Shown in pieces: positions 12,536-22,841 of a stretch of 64,000 nt of DNA. The translations under genes were made by a program, and so were the position numbers. Within the stretch, counting starts at the first letter, position 1, and the number at the start of each line of letters is the position of its first letter. The stretch is from Manduca sexta. Lineage: Eukaryota > Arthropoda > Insecta > Lepidoptera > Sphingidae. The DNA lies in the NCBI RefSeq assembly GCF_014839805.1, contig NC_051123.1, forward strand, positions 4,136,727 to 4,200,726. The letters run 5' to 3'. The notes under the pieces are model-generated. The model ran no database searches. It was given only the letters and a program-made list of their open reading frames with translations, and was not told where the DNA came from.

Positions 12536-15176
12536 TTAAGCCTTGTAGTATCTGACTGCGACGCCGTCCCATCCTAAAGTGGTGACGGACTGTAAAGAAA
12601 AAGTTAAAGAATAATTAAAACATATTCATCTATGGGTATCTATATTTGTTTTGACTTCACACGTTAAGAAAGTTTATTAACATGGAGTAAAAGTACAATA
12701 CGACTACACACAAGAGTAGAAGAAACGCACATTAGATAAGCGAAGGAGAGAAATAAAGGAGAGCCTAAAGCTAAGCGAAAGTAACAAGAACAATGCTCGC
12801 TATAGTGATAAGCGTCAGCGAGTTATAGCTGACTGACTACCTGCAGCAGGTCGAATGCATGGTGATAGGTGGAATCTACGCGTCTCGCTTCGACCGGTTT
12901 ATATTCATAGAAGATTATTAGCTGATCGCTATCTATACATACCAAATTTTGTACAAATTACATAAAATTTTGATTATACATTTTTTTTATTGTAATAGTG
13001 TAAAGTATTTTATGTTCCTTAATTTAAGATTAGTTTTACAGTAGTGTTAAAGTTTTAATAACTTTTTTATTAATGCGGATAATACTGCCACAGGTACAGA
13101 AGTACACATGGGATACCAAGATGAAAATTATTTCATCTAGTAAAGAGTACTTACTGTACCTCAACCAAATATAGGTGCATTTCTAACTACCCCTTGGACA
13201 TGACATTATATTTACCATTTTGAGGAGGTCGTCGCTGAATTCTCTTATTACGGTGCCAGATCCCATGCTGCTGTTGACAACCTGTGTCACTGTGTTACCG
13301 TCGACTGTATACGTGGACTTGATCTATAATAAGAGGTAACGATGGAATGTTTTTGAATAAATATACTTACGGGATAAACTATGGATACATATGTACATAT
13401 ACAATAAAGTAAATTTTGCAAAGATAAATTACAAAAGTGTGAACTTGCAAAAACGTAAATACATAACATGAGATTCTACTATTATCTCGCGTGCCACGCC
13501 ATTTTTTTGCTCTAACTAATTTCAATATTCGCGCATTATCTACGGGGTCCACACACTCTCATTGGCGGAACGCGCACGTCGCGTCATCGGGAGCCAATGG
13601 CAGTGAATGCCCGAAGTAATCTGAGATTTGAACCGAAGGTGGCTATGCCCGCTACACCTGTCAAGGAATTAATTTCTCTATTTTTCATAACAATATTAGC
13701 ATATTTTTTCCAAACGTAGTATTAATTCATAGAATTACATCTTTGCTTCGTTTTTGTTAAGTATAACTAATCTATTGTTAATTTATTTTAAATTTTAGTT
13801 GATCATGAAAAGTTATAGTCTGAGGTAGGTATATAATATGTTAAAATATAATTACTTATGACTAAAGAAACAAGACTATTATTTTCGAAAATATTATCAA
13901 TTTTAATGCAAATTTTAGACTAAAAAGTTCTCTCTGCAATATATTGCGCAAGAACTTTCAGATTTCAGTTTTACAAAGCGCCTTGCCGCAAGACCCACAA
14001 GCTTCAAAATTTGTAGAAGTCAACTTGTGATTGTTTACGCGGTAAAAATTGCTTGCCGAAGTCGAATTTTGCAAGTTTTCTTGCTAATTTAAACATCGCT
14101 TGAAATAACACCTACCGGAATACCATTCATGCCTACATCGTTGACCTCTACGCCAGACTCGAACACGACTTCGTTGTTGCCATTGACGGAGTAAGTGATG
14201 TATCTGTACTTGTCTCCCTCCTTCTTCAACTGGGCTGTGGCCTTCATCTGCGCGTATTGCTGAATCACCTTCTCATCAGTGACACCTTGAAAGATTAGAC
14301 ATTTCCATATATCCTATTTGTCTCTGGTATTGCTTTATCGGAGAAGGTAGCAATTACATTTTTAAAAGTTGAGCTTCTGTATACAAATCATCAATCATTG
14401 ACTAATCTATTTTCGGCTTTTAAAATTGTTATTACATTTAGCTATGAGTTAAGTGTTTAATCACTTGAGCAACGTGACAATATATTTTTTTTACTTTTTT
14501 ATACAAATTGAGTTAATATTTGGTCATATCTCGCATTATGATGCGTTGATTATAATTTCCAATGACTTATCACTGACTGTCCTATAGACCAAATCTCTAA
14601 CCTAGTTCCAGATGACCTAGAAAGTTCAAATTTAGCATCCAGATAGGTAGGTAGTAGGGTGAATACAAAGAAATAAGGCAAAAATGATAAAAAATTATCA
14701 TTTTATTACAATTTTTAAACAATTGATTCTATTACACTTATTTAATAGTAATGAAAAAATTAGCTCGTCCTTTATACTTAGTCTAAACTCTAACCCCCTT
14801 ATTCATAGATGTTTTTTATCTAAGGACGGAGTAAAGCTATAACAAGTCTGTTTCTCAGTGCTGACGGCATGGCAGCCTTCGCAGTGCGTAGACATAGGGC
14901 CGTTGTGATTGGCTTATATTGAGATACAACAATTTCAGCCAATCACAACGGCCCATGGCTACGGCTGTCATGCCGTTAGCATTGAGTAACAGACTTGTTA
15001 TTATAGCCTTACTCCGTCCTTAGATAAAAAAACGTCTAAGAATAAGGGGGTAAAGCTTCACCATCTGATTTACTATCGTGCCTTCACATAAAAATAATAT
15101 ACATACCCATGTGCTTAAGATACTCGTCGAAGTTCTCCTGCCTGTCGAACGTGTAAACTTTACCGAGGAAAGCCAT
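12536..15176 (-). CDS. FABP: Fatty acid-binding protein C (4 exons, 133 aa)
   Basis: Exon 1 is 15176-15107 (starts MAFLGKVYTFDRQENF), exon 2 14285-14116, exon 3 13323-13216 (acceptor TAG) and exon 4 12589-12536 (stop TAA). All introns have GT-AG ends and the phases match the other paralogs. Exon 3 begins IKSTYTVDGNTVTQVVNSS and is the member closest to the general lepidopteran midgut FABP pattern. The Arg in the REF motif and the C-terminal R-Y-Y are kept; exon 4 reads WDGVAVRYYKA, with Val where the other copies have Tyr. It is the most compact gene in the cluster (2.6 kb), with no recognisable LINE or LTR element in its introns apart from the shared intron-2 element at about 13543-13742. 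The promoter block at 15177-15260 is shared with D-G but the TATA is degenerate (TATAAC). Function is inferred from the family: binding and intracellular transport of fatty acids. Confidence 0.92.
13543..13742 (-). repeat. Intron-2 insertion shared by C, D, E and G (copy in C)
   Basis: A block of about 190 bp with CTCATTGGCGGAACGCGC, a CGTCNCGTCATC core and GAGCCAATGG, that is, two CCAAT boxes in inverted orientation around a CRE-like core. It is absent from intron 2 of A and B, where GCGCATTATCTGCAACTTCG runs straight through. It is either an old MITE or a retained regulatory module. Confidence 0.6.
14794..15050. mobile_element. Palindromic MITE, copy 2, with TAA target duplication
   Basis: CCCCCTTATTCATAGATG at the left, CATCTAAGAATAAGGGGG-like right end; flanked by TAA at 14791-14793 and 15051-15053. 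Inner arms (GTTTCTCAGTGCTGACGGCA, GGCCGTTGTGATTGGC) are inverted. It lies in gene C intron 1, beside exon 1. Confidence 0.75.
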
Positions 15177-15260
15177 TGTGCGCGGTTTCTAGACGTCTGT
15201 CCACAAATTAATGAAATCAGGCAATAAGCCCCTTGTTATAGTTACTGTAAATCTAAGATT
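15177..15260 (-). promoter_or_regulatory. Gene C proximal promoter
   Basis: Shares with D-G the leader CAGACGTCTAGAAACCGCGC directly before ATG. The TATA position (15235-15240) reads TATAAC rather than TATAAAA, suggesting a weaker core promoter. Confidence 0.55.
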
Positions 15261-15444
15261 GTGGTTTGGTTGGCCGGTTGATAAGATTTCGAGTATGACT
15301 TGCAATGTTGGAGTCATGTTCCGGTTTTGTTCCGTGTTAAAGCATATTGTACCCAATGTACAGGGCATTATAGAGCTTTATAAGTTATATGCAGAACATC
15401 ATGACGTAGTATTTTTGTCATATTCCAATTTTGTTTGTGATTAA

Positions 15445-16385
15445 GAATGACGTACCTAATGTACAGGGCATAGGTAGTGATTAAGCTACGTTTCATCGTG
15501 ATTGGTCTTCTTCTTCTTCAGTATTTGGAAGTACACTGCTGAACATAGGGCTCCCCCAAACATTTCCTGACCAACCTGTTAAAATCAGTCTGCATCCAGC
15601 GGGTACCTGTGACCTTTACGAGCTCATCTGTCTAGCATGAAGAAGGAAATCCAACGCTGCGCTACTCACAGTAGTGAAATCCGCAGCATGCATGATATTT
15701 TCGTAGTGAATTATTTTTTTACAGTCAGTGTAGTCTGTTATAAGTATTTTATTTATTTGTTTGCTTAATTTAAAGCTTTATATACAGAGAAGTATATAGG
15801 CGGATTTAATGACAATTGTATTTTCTACCAGTCGACCTTAAGGTGGTGCAGAGATAAAGAAGGTAGATGCATTTGTAAATGGTGAAATAAATTTTATTAA
15901 ATGTAATTTAATAAAGTTAATATTTAATGTTTTTTATTTTATTTTAATTAGTAACTCCGTAATGGAGCCCCAAAACTAGCCTAAAGTTATTTAAATTAAC
16001 CATAGAGGGCAGTCTATTTAAAAAATCGTCTGTACTTTTTAACCATTTTTTTTCTCTTGATTACTTGGGACTCTATTCTGAGTTTTGCATATTTTAAAGA
16101 TTTCTTTCTCTTTACGTATAGGCATTATAAAAGTAAATAAAACCGACTCCAAAAACTACTTCAAGTTCGTGTTATTTGTTATGTTTGTATGCACATTAAA
16201 CTTTTTATTTTTGAGTCGGTGGTAAGTTTACATTGAATATTTATTCGATATTAGTTTAGGGAGCATTTAAAATTTTCAAAGTGCTTATTAGAGTATTTCT
16301 AAAAATAAATGTACCTAGCGAATAGGTTTTTACGAAATATTGTTAAAAAAAAATCCGCCTCGTGTTTTTTTATTTGTCTTAATTT
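15445..16385. other. Upstream region of gene C, duplicated elsewhere
   Basis: Blocks of this interval recur upstream of D, E, G and F (15490-15720 matches 29250-29400, 31975-32060 and 56880-57110) and at 29430-29530. No gene seen. Confidence 0.5.
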
Positions 16386-16388
16386 ATT

Positions 16389-16700
16389 TTTATATCAGCC
16401 CTATACTTTCCACTGCTGAGCACGGGCCTCCTCTCCTACTGAGAGGGATTAGGCCTTAGTCCACCACGCTGGCCTAGTGCGGATTGGTAGACTTCACACA
16501 CCTTCGAAATTCCTAAAGAGAACTTCTCAGATGTGCAGGTTTCCTCACAATGTTTTCCTTCACCGTTAAAGCGAACGATACATTCACAAAGAATACACAC
16601 ATGATTTTTTAGAAAAGTCAGAGGTGTGTGCCCTTGGGATTTGAACTTGCGGACATTCGTCTTGGCAGTCCGTTCCACACCCAACTAGGCTATCGCCGCC
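16389..16700 (-). mobile_element. tRNA-derived SINE, copy 1
   Basis: Read on the minus strand it starts GGCGGCGATAGCCTAGTTGG (A-box TAGCCTAGTTGG), has a B-box-like CAAGTTCAAATCCCAAGG and ends near GGGCTGATATAA. Two further copies lie at 46217-46534 and 54727-55054. The 82-residue frame crossing it is not a protein gene. Confidence 0.8.
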
Positions 16701-17516
16701 TTAATTACATTTATTTGTCTTAATTACATTTATTTTATATATATTTTTTATAGAAATTATTCAGTCAAAAAAAAATAAAAAAACTTACCTAAGAATATTT
16801 CATAAAAACTATTTCGTTACGTTCATTTATTTTGAGTAATACTCATTATTACTTTTCAAATATAGAGTACCCAACTATTGAAGCCTAACTGTGTCCAAAA
16901 TTTCTTTCGCGTGGACTTGTGTCTCTCTTCCTCTCCCATACTCCGAGAGAAATATCAGATAGACCGAGAGTCTGGGAGAACACGCGCGACGCGTGTAGGC
17001 CGTCTCCCCGTGGATCCCTTTGTCCCTAACTAATCACAGGATGTAATTTTGTTTAGAGTGAGTAATTTTGAATCTTATTAGTGATTTTAGCGTGATTTAC
17101 TAACGAACGTTTGAGTACACATACAGAAATTCAAAAGTTGTTTTAAGTACTTCATCGCGTCTCTCAGTTATTTTTTTCCAAAAATATATAAAATACCTAA
17201 GATGACTTCAAGGGTGCTGTTCAACGTCCCCAAAATATCCAGCAATGTATTAAAATATGTATTAAAATAAAACTTACACATCCGGCTCGAAGGACCATTT
17301 TGTTCAACGTCCTCAAAATATCCAGGAATGTATTAAAATAAAACTTACATATCGGTGAGAAAGACACTTATTTCTTTGAATTTTAAAACTTAAGTATATT
17401 GGTAAGCGAATCTTGACATCGCCATTCAATTATTTATAGTTTTTATTCAACACCATCTATTGGCATATCTATGACAATATTTATTTATAATTTAAATTAA
17501 TACATGATTAAACAGG
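16701..17516. other. Intergenic, nothing recognised
   Basis: AT-rich, with a short internal near-repeat (TTCAACGTCC..CAAAATATCCAG at 17219 and 17303). No coding signal. Confidence 0.4.
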
Positions 17517-18237
17517 TAGTCCATTGAAAAGTTACATTTGGAGTTGCGTTTTTTAGAGGACGCAATTTTATTTTTTTGAAGTGTAGGGGGGGTCAGTGTA
17601 AAGCTAAAACCAAAGTCTGGCTCTGGAGCTTCTGAAATTGACGATAAACTACTGGAGCTGCTGCTGCGACGACGAACAACATTATCGGTTCGATTGTCCA
17701 CGTAATAACAATAACACGCAATATGTACAGTAACTTCCGAAACAGTTCGTAAAAATTTGTTTTTGTGAACAATTGCTTCATCTGTGCCAAAGCGATTCAG
17801 GATCCAAGTAATTCGGGTACATGCCGACAACCGCGGGTTTGTGTTGTACGTAATGAGAGTACAAAAAAAAGAATTATGAACCTTATAAACACACGTTCTG
17901 ATGACGTTGCAATGGACATTGCTTAACATTGAATTTCTTAACATTTTCGCTTATAACTTTTTTATTTATAGTTCTACGACAAAAAGTTACTAAAGTTGTA
18001 GAGATTTTAATTAGCAACAAAAAATATTTATAATTTTTTTTTGTCAGATAAATAGTTTAAGAGATACATCGTAAAAACCATTTCAACCCCTATTTTCAAG
18101 ATGGCGGCCGCGGGACAAGGGTGGCGACTCCACAAACTTGGTTTTAGCTTTACACTGACCCCCCCTACACTTCAAAAAAATAAAATTGTGTCCTCTAAAA
18201 ACGCAAGGCCCAAAAAATTTAACATTTCAATGGACTA
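17517..18237. mobile_element. TIR element, 721 bp, about 95-bp inverted ends
   Basis: TAGTCCATTGAAA at the left and TTTCAATGGACTA at the right. The arms continue inward through TTAGAGGACGCAATTTTA, GTGTAGGGGGGGTCAGTG and AAAGCTAAAACCAA. The 150-residue minus-strand frame inside (17944-17492) runs through one TIR and has no recognised domain, so I treat it as non-coding. Confidence 0.7.
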
Positions 18238-18289
18238 AGGTGCTTAACCAGAAATTAAATATAATATTTTTTTTAATACCCATTTCCCC

Positions 18290-18552
18290 TCCCTTTCCAT
18301 TCCAACCATCGTAATAACTCCTACTTCCTATTCTCTTCCTTCCCTCTATCCCCTCCTTTCTTCCTCCCGGGCCCTAAGACTGAGTAGCTACATGTTGCCA
18401 GTGAACCTTCCACTGGCGTATCCAGCGATTGCGGTAGGGCCCACCAACTCATCATGGGACTGCCGTGGTTGCTAAGTCGGGGGATCGCTTGTACACCATT
18501 AGCAGGGTACCCCCGATGATAACCACGGCAGTACCCCAAAAAAAAAAAATAT
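18290..18552 (+). mobile_element. A-tailed retroelement 3' end
   Basis: A pyrimidine-rich stretch, then GCTAAGTCGGGGGATCGCTTG and AGCAGGGTACCCCCGATG, ending in a 12-A tract. A related piece in opposite orientation is at 19828-20070. It looks like the 3' UTR of a non-LTR retrotransposon. Confidence 0.5.
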
Positions 18553-18554
18553 TG

Positions 18555-18658
18555 AAATAATATATTAATATTTAAATTCGAACCAGTAGTTCCTGAGATT
18601 AGCGCTTTCAAATAAACAAACAAACGAAGAAACTCTTCAGCTTTATATAATAGTATAA
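18555..18658 (-). mobile_element. Helitron-like 5' end fragment
   Basis: Reverse complement of ATATAAAGCTGAAGAGTTT...CGCTAATCTCAGGAACTACT, the start of the Lep1-type family. Confidence 0.55.
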
Positions 18659-18843
18659 GTAGATTATCAGATATTCTATTTTGAACTGACTGAGAGGGCG
18701 TGACACACAAAAATAAATAATAAGTCGTTTTACATCAATCATTGTCGATAATTTACTGGTATTGTGGATAACAATAATATCAAATATTATACCTACTACA
18801 TTTAGTTTGCAGCAATTTTTCCTGCGGTTAAAACCGCTTTCGG

Positions 18844-18975
18844 CGGTTTGTATGTGTTTTCCAACACTTACCTCAAAATAGGTTATTTGCTCTTGGATTT
18901 CCTTTGCACGTTAATACTTAATTTCAGGAAAAATTAACAGTAAACAGTGGCCTAAAGTGAATTGTGTATACACAC
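18844..18975. repeat. Inverted partner of repeat 72-205
   Basis: Reverse complement of 72-205 (AAACAGTGGCCTAAAGTGAA). Same unclassified family. Confidence 0.6.
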
Positions 18976-19002
18976 ACACGAATTTTTTCACTAATTCCCA
19001 CA

Positions 19003-19276
19003 CTTACGCTTTTGGCACACCGACGCGACGAACCGCGGTAGCGAAATGCATACCTGCACGAAAAGCGAAATATTAGCGAAATTTAAGCGGTCGTTTTCAC
19101 ACCAATTTCGCTTTTTCTACTCAACATATCATTTGAGCTAGACTGGTCTCTTTCGGAATCTTAAGTAGAAGAATGTACTTTTTGTATTGACATTAAGAAA
19201 AAGACGATAATATGTAGGACAGATTTACCGCTGTTCGCTACTGCGGTTCGCCGCGTCGGTTTGCAAAAAGTGTAGA
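19003..19276. mobile_element. Small TIR element (MITE)
   Basis: Left CTTTTGGCACACCGACGCG / right CGCGTCGGTTTGCAAAAAG are inverted, and the arms extend through CGAACCGCGGTAGCGAA. A third end of the same kind is at 19560-19592, so a second, larger or nested copy may end there. Confidence 0.6.
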
Positions 19277-19827
19277 AATAATATGGCATATAGTGCATCT
19301 CGCTCTAGCTGTCTATAATTTCCTTCAATTGCCTCTCTGTCTATAGAATATCATAGTTACCCGCGATACTCTTTTCATACGGACACCACGGTATCGCCAT
19401 TTTAGTTTCGCCGCTGGGATAGAAACGACGTGTTTTGTCTTTTATGTCAAAAATCGCGGCGAAAAAATATGGCGGAGGTAGAAACCGAGAAAATTATTTA
19501 TGATATTCGGGGTTATCTCATACAGTTTGTAGAAATTCATGAAAAAAAGAAGAAGCGCGTACGCGGTTCGCCGCGTCGGCGTGCAAAAGGCAGTAGCATT
19601 AAAATATTTGAAACTGTTTGCTTAGTAATGTCTCAGAAAAGTAATAGTACTTTGATTTCTTCATGCAACGAAGTAATACATCATAGAATTTAAACATTAC
19701 GGGGCTATCGTGAAATGTTGCTTACGGAACTGGGGTGACGAGAGGCAATGCCTTAATTGCTACATATAACACCGCATTAAATCCGCTGACGTAAAGTATT
19801 TGCTATTCCATCATCCCTCAAATTCGT

Positions 19828-20070
19828 TTTTTTTTTTTGGAGAGCGGTCATGGACCGGGGTACCCTGCTAACGGGGTACAGACGATCCCCCGGCTTAGCA
19901 ACCACGGCAGTTCCTAGGAAGATTTGGTGGCCCCTTCTGTTAGCACCGAGGGTGCCAGCGGACGGTACGCTGGCGACCCACAGCTATCCGATCTCAGGGC
20001 CTGCGAGGAAGAAGGGAGGGGATAGAGTGAAGAAAGAGAAGAGGAAGGAGAAGGAGCCTTCTCAGGATAG
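19828..20070 (-). mobile_element. A-tailed retroelement 3' end, minus orientation
   Basis: A T tract, then GGGGTACCCTGCTAACGGGG and CGATCCCCCGGCTTAGCAAC: the reverse complement of the 18290-18552 family. The 130-residue frame through it is not supported as a gene. Confidence 0.5.
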
Positions 20071-20379
20071 TTGGAAGGGAGGGGGAGTAGAAATGTTCGC
20101 ACACCCTTATAGAACTCAATGTGTATTTAGCAATCATGAGGTATACACACTGAACTGTGTGCCTAAGGTCGCGGCAAATGTGCCCCCATGCATGGACGTG
20201 CATTTGATGTGGAGATTAAGCGCACAAGAATATACCGTTTAACGTCTTTGGCTAAATCATACTTATCCCGTGCCTGCAGTGGGAATTATAATACAGGGTT
20301 GGTATAATTATATTATAGAATATTAATACTGATAGCTCATATTTGTTTTATAATTATTACGTGGTTATTCCTGTATTAT

Positions 20380-20547
20380 GGTAGATCTCTTGTATGCGAG
20401 GGGCCGTCTGGGTACATACCACCACAATGTCTAACCTACCGCCAAGCACCAGTGCATGTACTGTTTTGTTCCGGTTCAGAGGCATTGGAGACAGAATAAC
20501 TACTGGGTATTATGAGGCTTAACATCTTATATCTCAGTGTGAGGAGG
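20380..20547. repeat. Dispersed repeat, displaced 3' flank of gene D
   Basis: Left half of the same repeat (GTAGATCTCTTGTATGCGAG). It now lies 2.3 kb from exon 4 of D because sequence including a TIR element (21097-22604) was inserted between them. Confidence 0.6.
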
Positions 20548-20559
20548 GCAGAAAACTAA

Positions 20560-21096
20560 TTAAGTTAAAAACTAATTAAGTAAACTAGAAAATTAATTAA
20601 GTTTCATTCAATAGACAAGTGGAATCACTAGACTTGTTCATTGTTCCATTGTTTTATTTTTAGTTTTAATTTACTTTGTTTTAGATGTAACTTCTTTTTG
20701 TTTTGTATTATTAATATAAGTCTGTAATACAATTATGTACGCGCTAGTTACGTTGTAAATCTGTAATCTGTGTTATGCGCTCCATAAGTGTCGTGTATAT
20801 GAGATTTATTTACCATATGTATAATGTAAGTTAGTTTGTGAAAACTTTTAATATGCATGATGTGGATGTGCTTAATAACACAAAAAAAAGTTTAAAGCAT
20901 CCTGATTTAGACATTTTTGACAGCAGGCTGTGCAAGTACAAGAAGATTGTGTACGCGTGTCTTATGTATATTGCTGTATCTCAATAATAGCTAGTCAATA
21001 TCTATTATCATTGGGATTTCGTCCTTAATAATTACTAAATATAAATTTTTGTTAATCAAACTTGTAGGTGTCACCTAATTTGGATAAATGTAAATA
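20560..21096. other. AT-rich intergenic, nothing recognised
   Basis: Starts with repeated AATTAAG words (20556-20600). No coding or repeat boundary identified. Confidence 0.4.
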
Positions 21097-21698
21097 GTAA
21101 AAGCTGGATAGTTGCCCCACTTTTAAAAAACGCTCTATTAATAAAAATATGTTGTTTTTAATGTTGAATTCAAAGTGCATATTGAAATATTGTTCATTCA
21201 TCTTCTATATTAGCCTGTTTTTATTAAGATAAATTACATAGTTTTTAAATAAATCTTGTTTTATTTGACCTCTAAAAAGTGGGATATTTGTCTACAATGG
21301 CAGATAGTTGCCTAACGTCAAAAATACTTTTGAGGATATTTACCTCATGTAAGGATAGATGCCTCTCTAGGTTTCTTTCAGATAGAAACAAACTTGTATT
21401 CATTTAAGTTTATATTAAGTACCAATCAAAATTATAAAATTACAACAAAAATAGACCACAAACTGGTAATTAGGTATACAAATTATTGAAAAAATATTAT
21501 TATTTATTTTACAGACATGACTATAATATTATAGTTATCACCATTGGCGTTAGCATCGATTAATTTAAGTAGATATTCAGCATTCATTATTTATTGTGAT
21601 CCTTTATTGAGGACTAATTAGATACATAGTTATTACATTTAAAAATAGTATAAACTTTTTAAGTTTTAAATTAGAAAATTCGAGAACACGTAAGTTAT

Positions 21699-21750
21699 AC
21701 CCATTCGTCATTGGAATGTTAGCCGGCTAACATTTCAAGCACGAATGGGT
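21699..21750. repeat. 52-bp near-perfect palindrome
   Basis: ACCCATTCGTCATTGGAATG then TTAGCCGGCTAA then its complement ending CACGAATGGGT. Related half-sites are at about 42580 (TTCCAAGCACGAACGGGTTA) and 53540. Confidence 0.6.
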
Positions 21751-21979
21751 TAAAATGGTTTCTTATGTTTTCGCGAATTGCGGATTTTATCCCGGATTTT
21801 ATATTATAATTTTCTCCCGACGTTCCGAAGACTTTGCAACCTTCGTAATCACGGGGTGGACTAAGGTGTTGGTCATCCGAAAAATCAAAGTTACAATATC
21901 TACCTACATTTTACAATTATACCACAATGTTTTTAAATTTTGCTGTTGTCGGTCCAATTTACGGAGAATGAGTTCATAG

Positions 21980-22130
21980 TGTCTTGATGTCTGGCAGTCG
22001 GTCTTTTAGGTTCCGATTTCATTAAAAGTAGAATAGGACTCCAGGCTTGTTCAAGCTTCCAACCATATTCTGTATTGAAAATTTGATGGTTTTTAATTTC
22101 AATAGATTCGTGAATCATCCCAGATAGCAA
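21980..22130 (-). pseudogene. Penelope-like GIY-YIG domain C-terminal fragment
   Basis: The minus-strand frame contains IHESIEIKNHQIFN...YGWKLEQAWSPIL, resembling the REAIEI-KH-NFN-(E)DG-LS-AW-P-L tail of the endonuclease domain of Penelope-like elements. The upstream catalytic GIY...YIG part is missing. Family assignment is from memory. Confidence 0.45.
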
Positions 22131-22841
22131 TCAGTATTCTTTGGCAAGGATTTGCGGCTTGTTCAGTCGCAGATAGATAGTTGCCCTGGGGCAACTATCC
22201 GCAAAAGTCAATAGGGCAACTATCCTTTTTGGTACGGATACTTGCCCTTTCTATTTGAGAAATAAATAAAAACTATTTAACAATAAAGAGTAATAAACAG
22301 TGTAATTTAAACCCTTATGCATGCATGCTAAGAAACAAGAATTTTACAGAAATCTTAATAAGTAATAAAAATATTCAACAGAGATTGCTTACTAATATAA
22401 TTTCAACGCTCGTCAGCTTAGCCGCGGAAGATATTTGGGCATACGGACAAAATACGTCTGCCTATTTCAACTTCTTATGTGTCACGAAGGCCTACACGGG
22501 GGACACTTTCAATTATTAGCAACCACTAATACTTTCAACAATCATATTATAGTGTATTCGAAACTGAGGCATGTATCCGTTCGAGGCAACTATCCGGCTT
22601 TTACCCTATACTTGCATTTGGATTCTGACCAGCCATTAGACCCACTTTAGTGTAATTTAGATTATTGTTGTCGGTAATCTGTTTAATGCAATTTCTTTAA
22701 ACAAAAATAAATAAAAACAGAAAACAGTACTCCTAATTCAGAGTTATGTATGATTTTGTTACTGTAAATAAACGAAAATTTAGAAATAACTATAAAATTA
22801 TATATTTATCATAACAACCAATAAATTAAATAACAATTAAA

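Larger units (their letters stand above)
21097..22604. mobile_element. TIR element with repeated GGATAGTTGCC sites
   Basis: Ends GTAAAAGCTGGATAGTTGCC / GGCAACTATCCGGCTTTTAC (19 of 20 paired). The motif GATAGTTGCC or close variants recur inside near 21302, 21353, 22175, 22190 (inverted), 22205 (inverted) and 22235, as expected for transposase-binding repeats. No transposase frame is seen; a Penelope-type fragment (21980-22130) and a foldback (21699-21750) lie inside. It separates gene D from its old 3' flank. Confidence 0.6.

Noticed and set aside
16436..16684. 82-residue frame found three times (16436, 46270, 54790)
   Set aside because: It is the antisense body of a tRNA-derived SINE, not a protein family.
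16389..16700. Possible tRNA genes from the A-box/B-box sequences
   Set aside because: The tRNA-like head is followed by a SINE body and (ATT)n tail, with no complete acceptor stem or cloverleaf; the same goes for 46534, 55054 and 59036.
17492..17944. 150-residue minus-strand frame with a Ser-rich stretch
   Set aside because: Runs into the terminal inverted repeat of a small element and shows no domain; no start or splice support.
19430..19693. 87-residue frame beginning MFCLLCQKSRRKNMAEVETEK
   Set aside because: The part from MAEVETEKII faintly recalls a MADF start, but it soon enters the inverted end of a MITE; too weak to call.
19850..20242. 130-residue plus frame, Lys/Glu-rich
   Set aside because: Antisense of an A-tailed retroelement 3' region.
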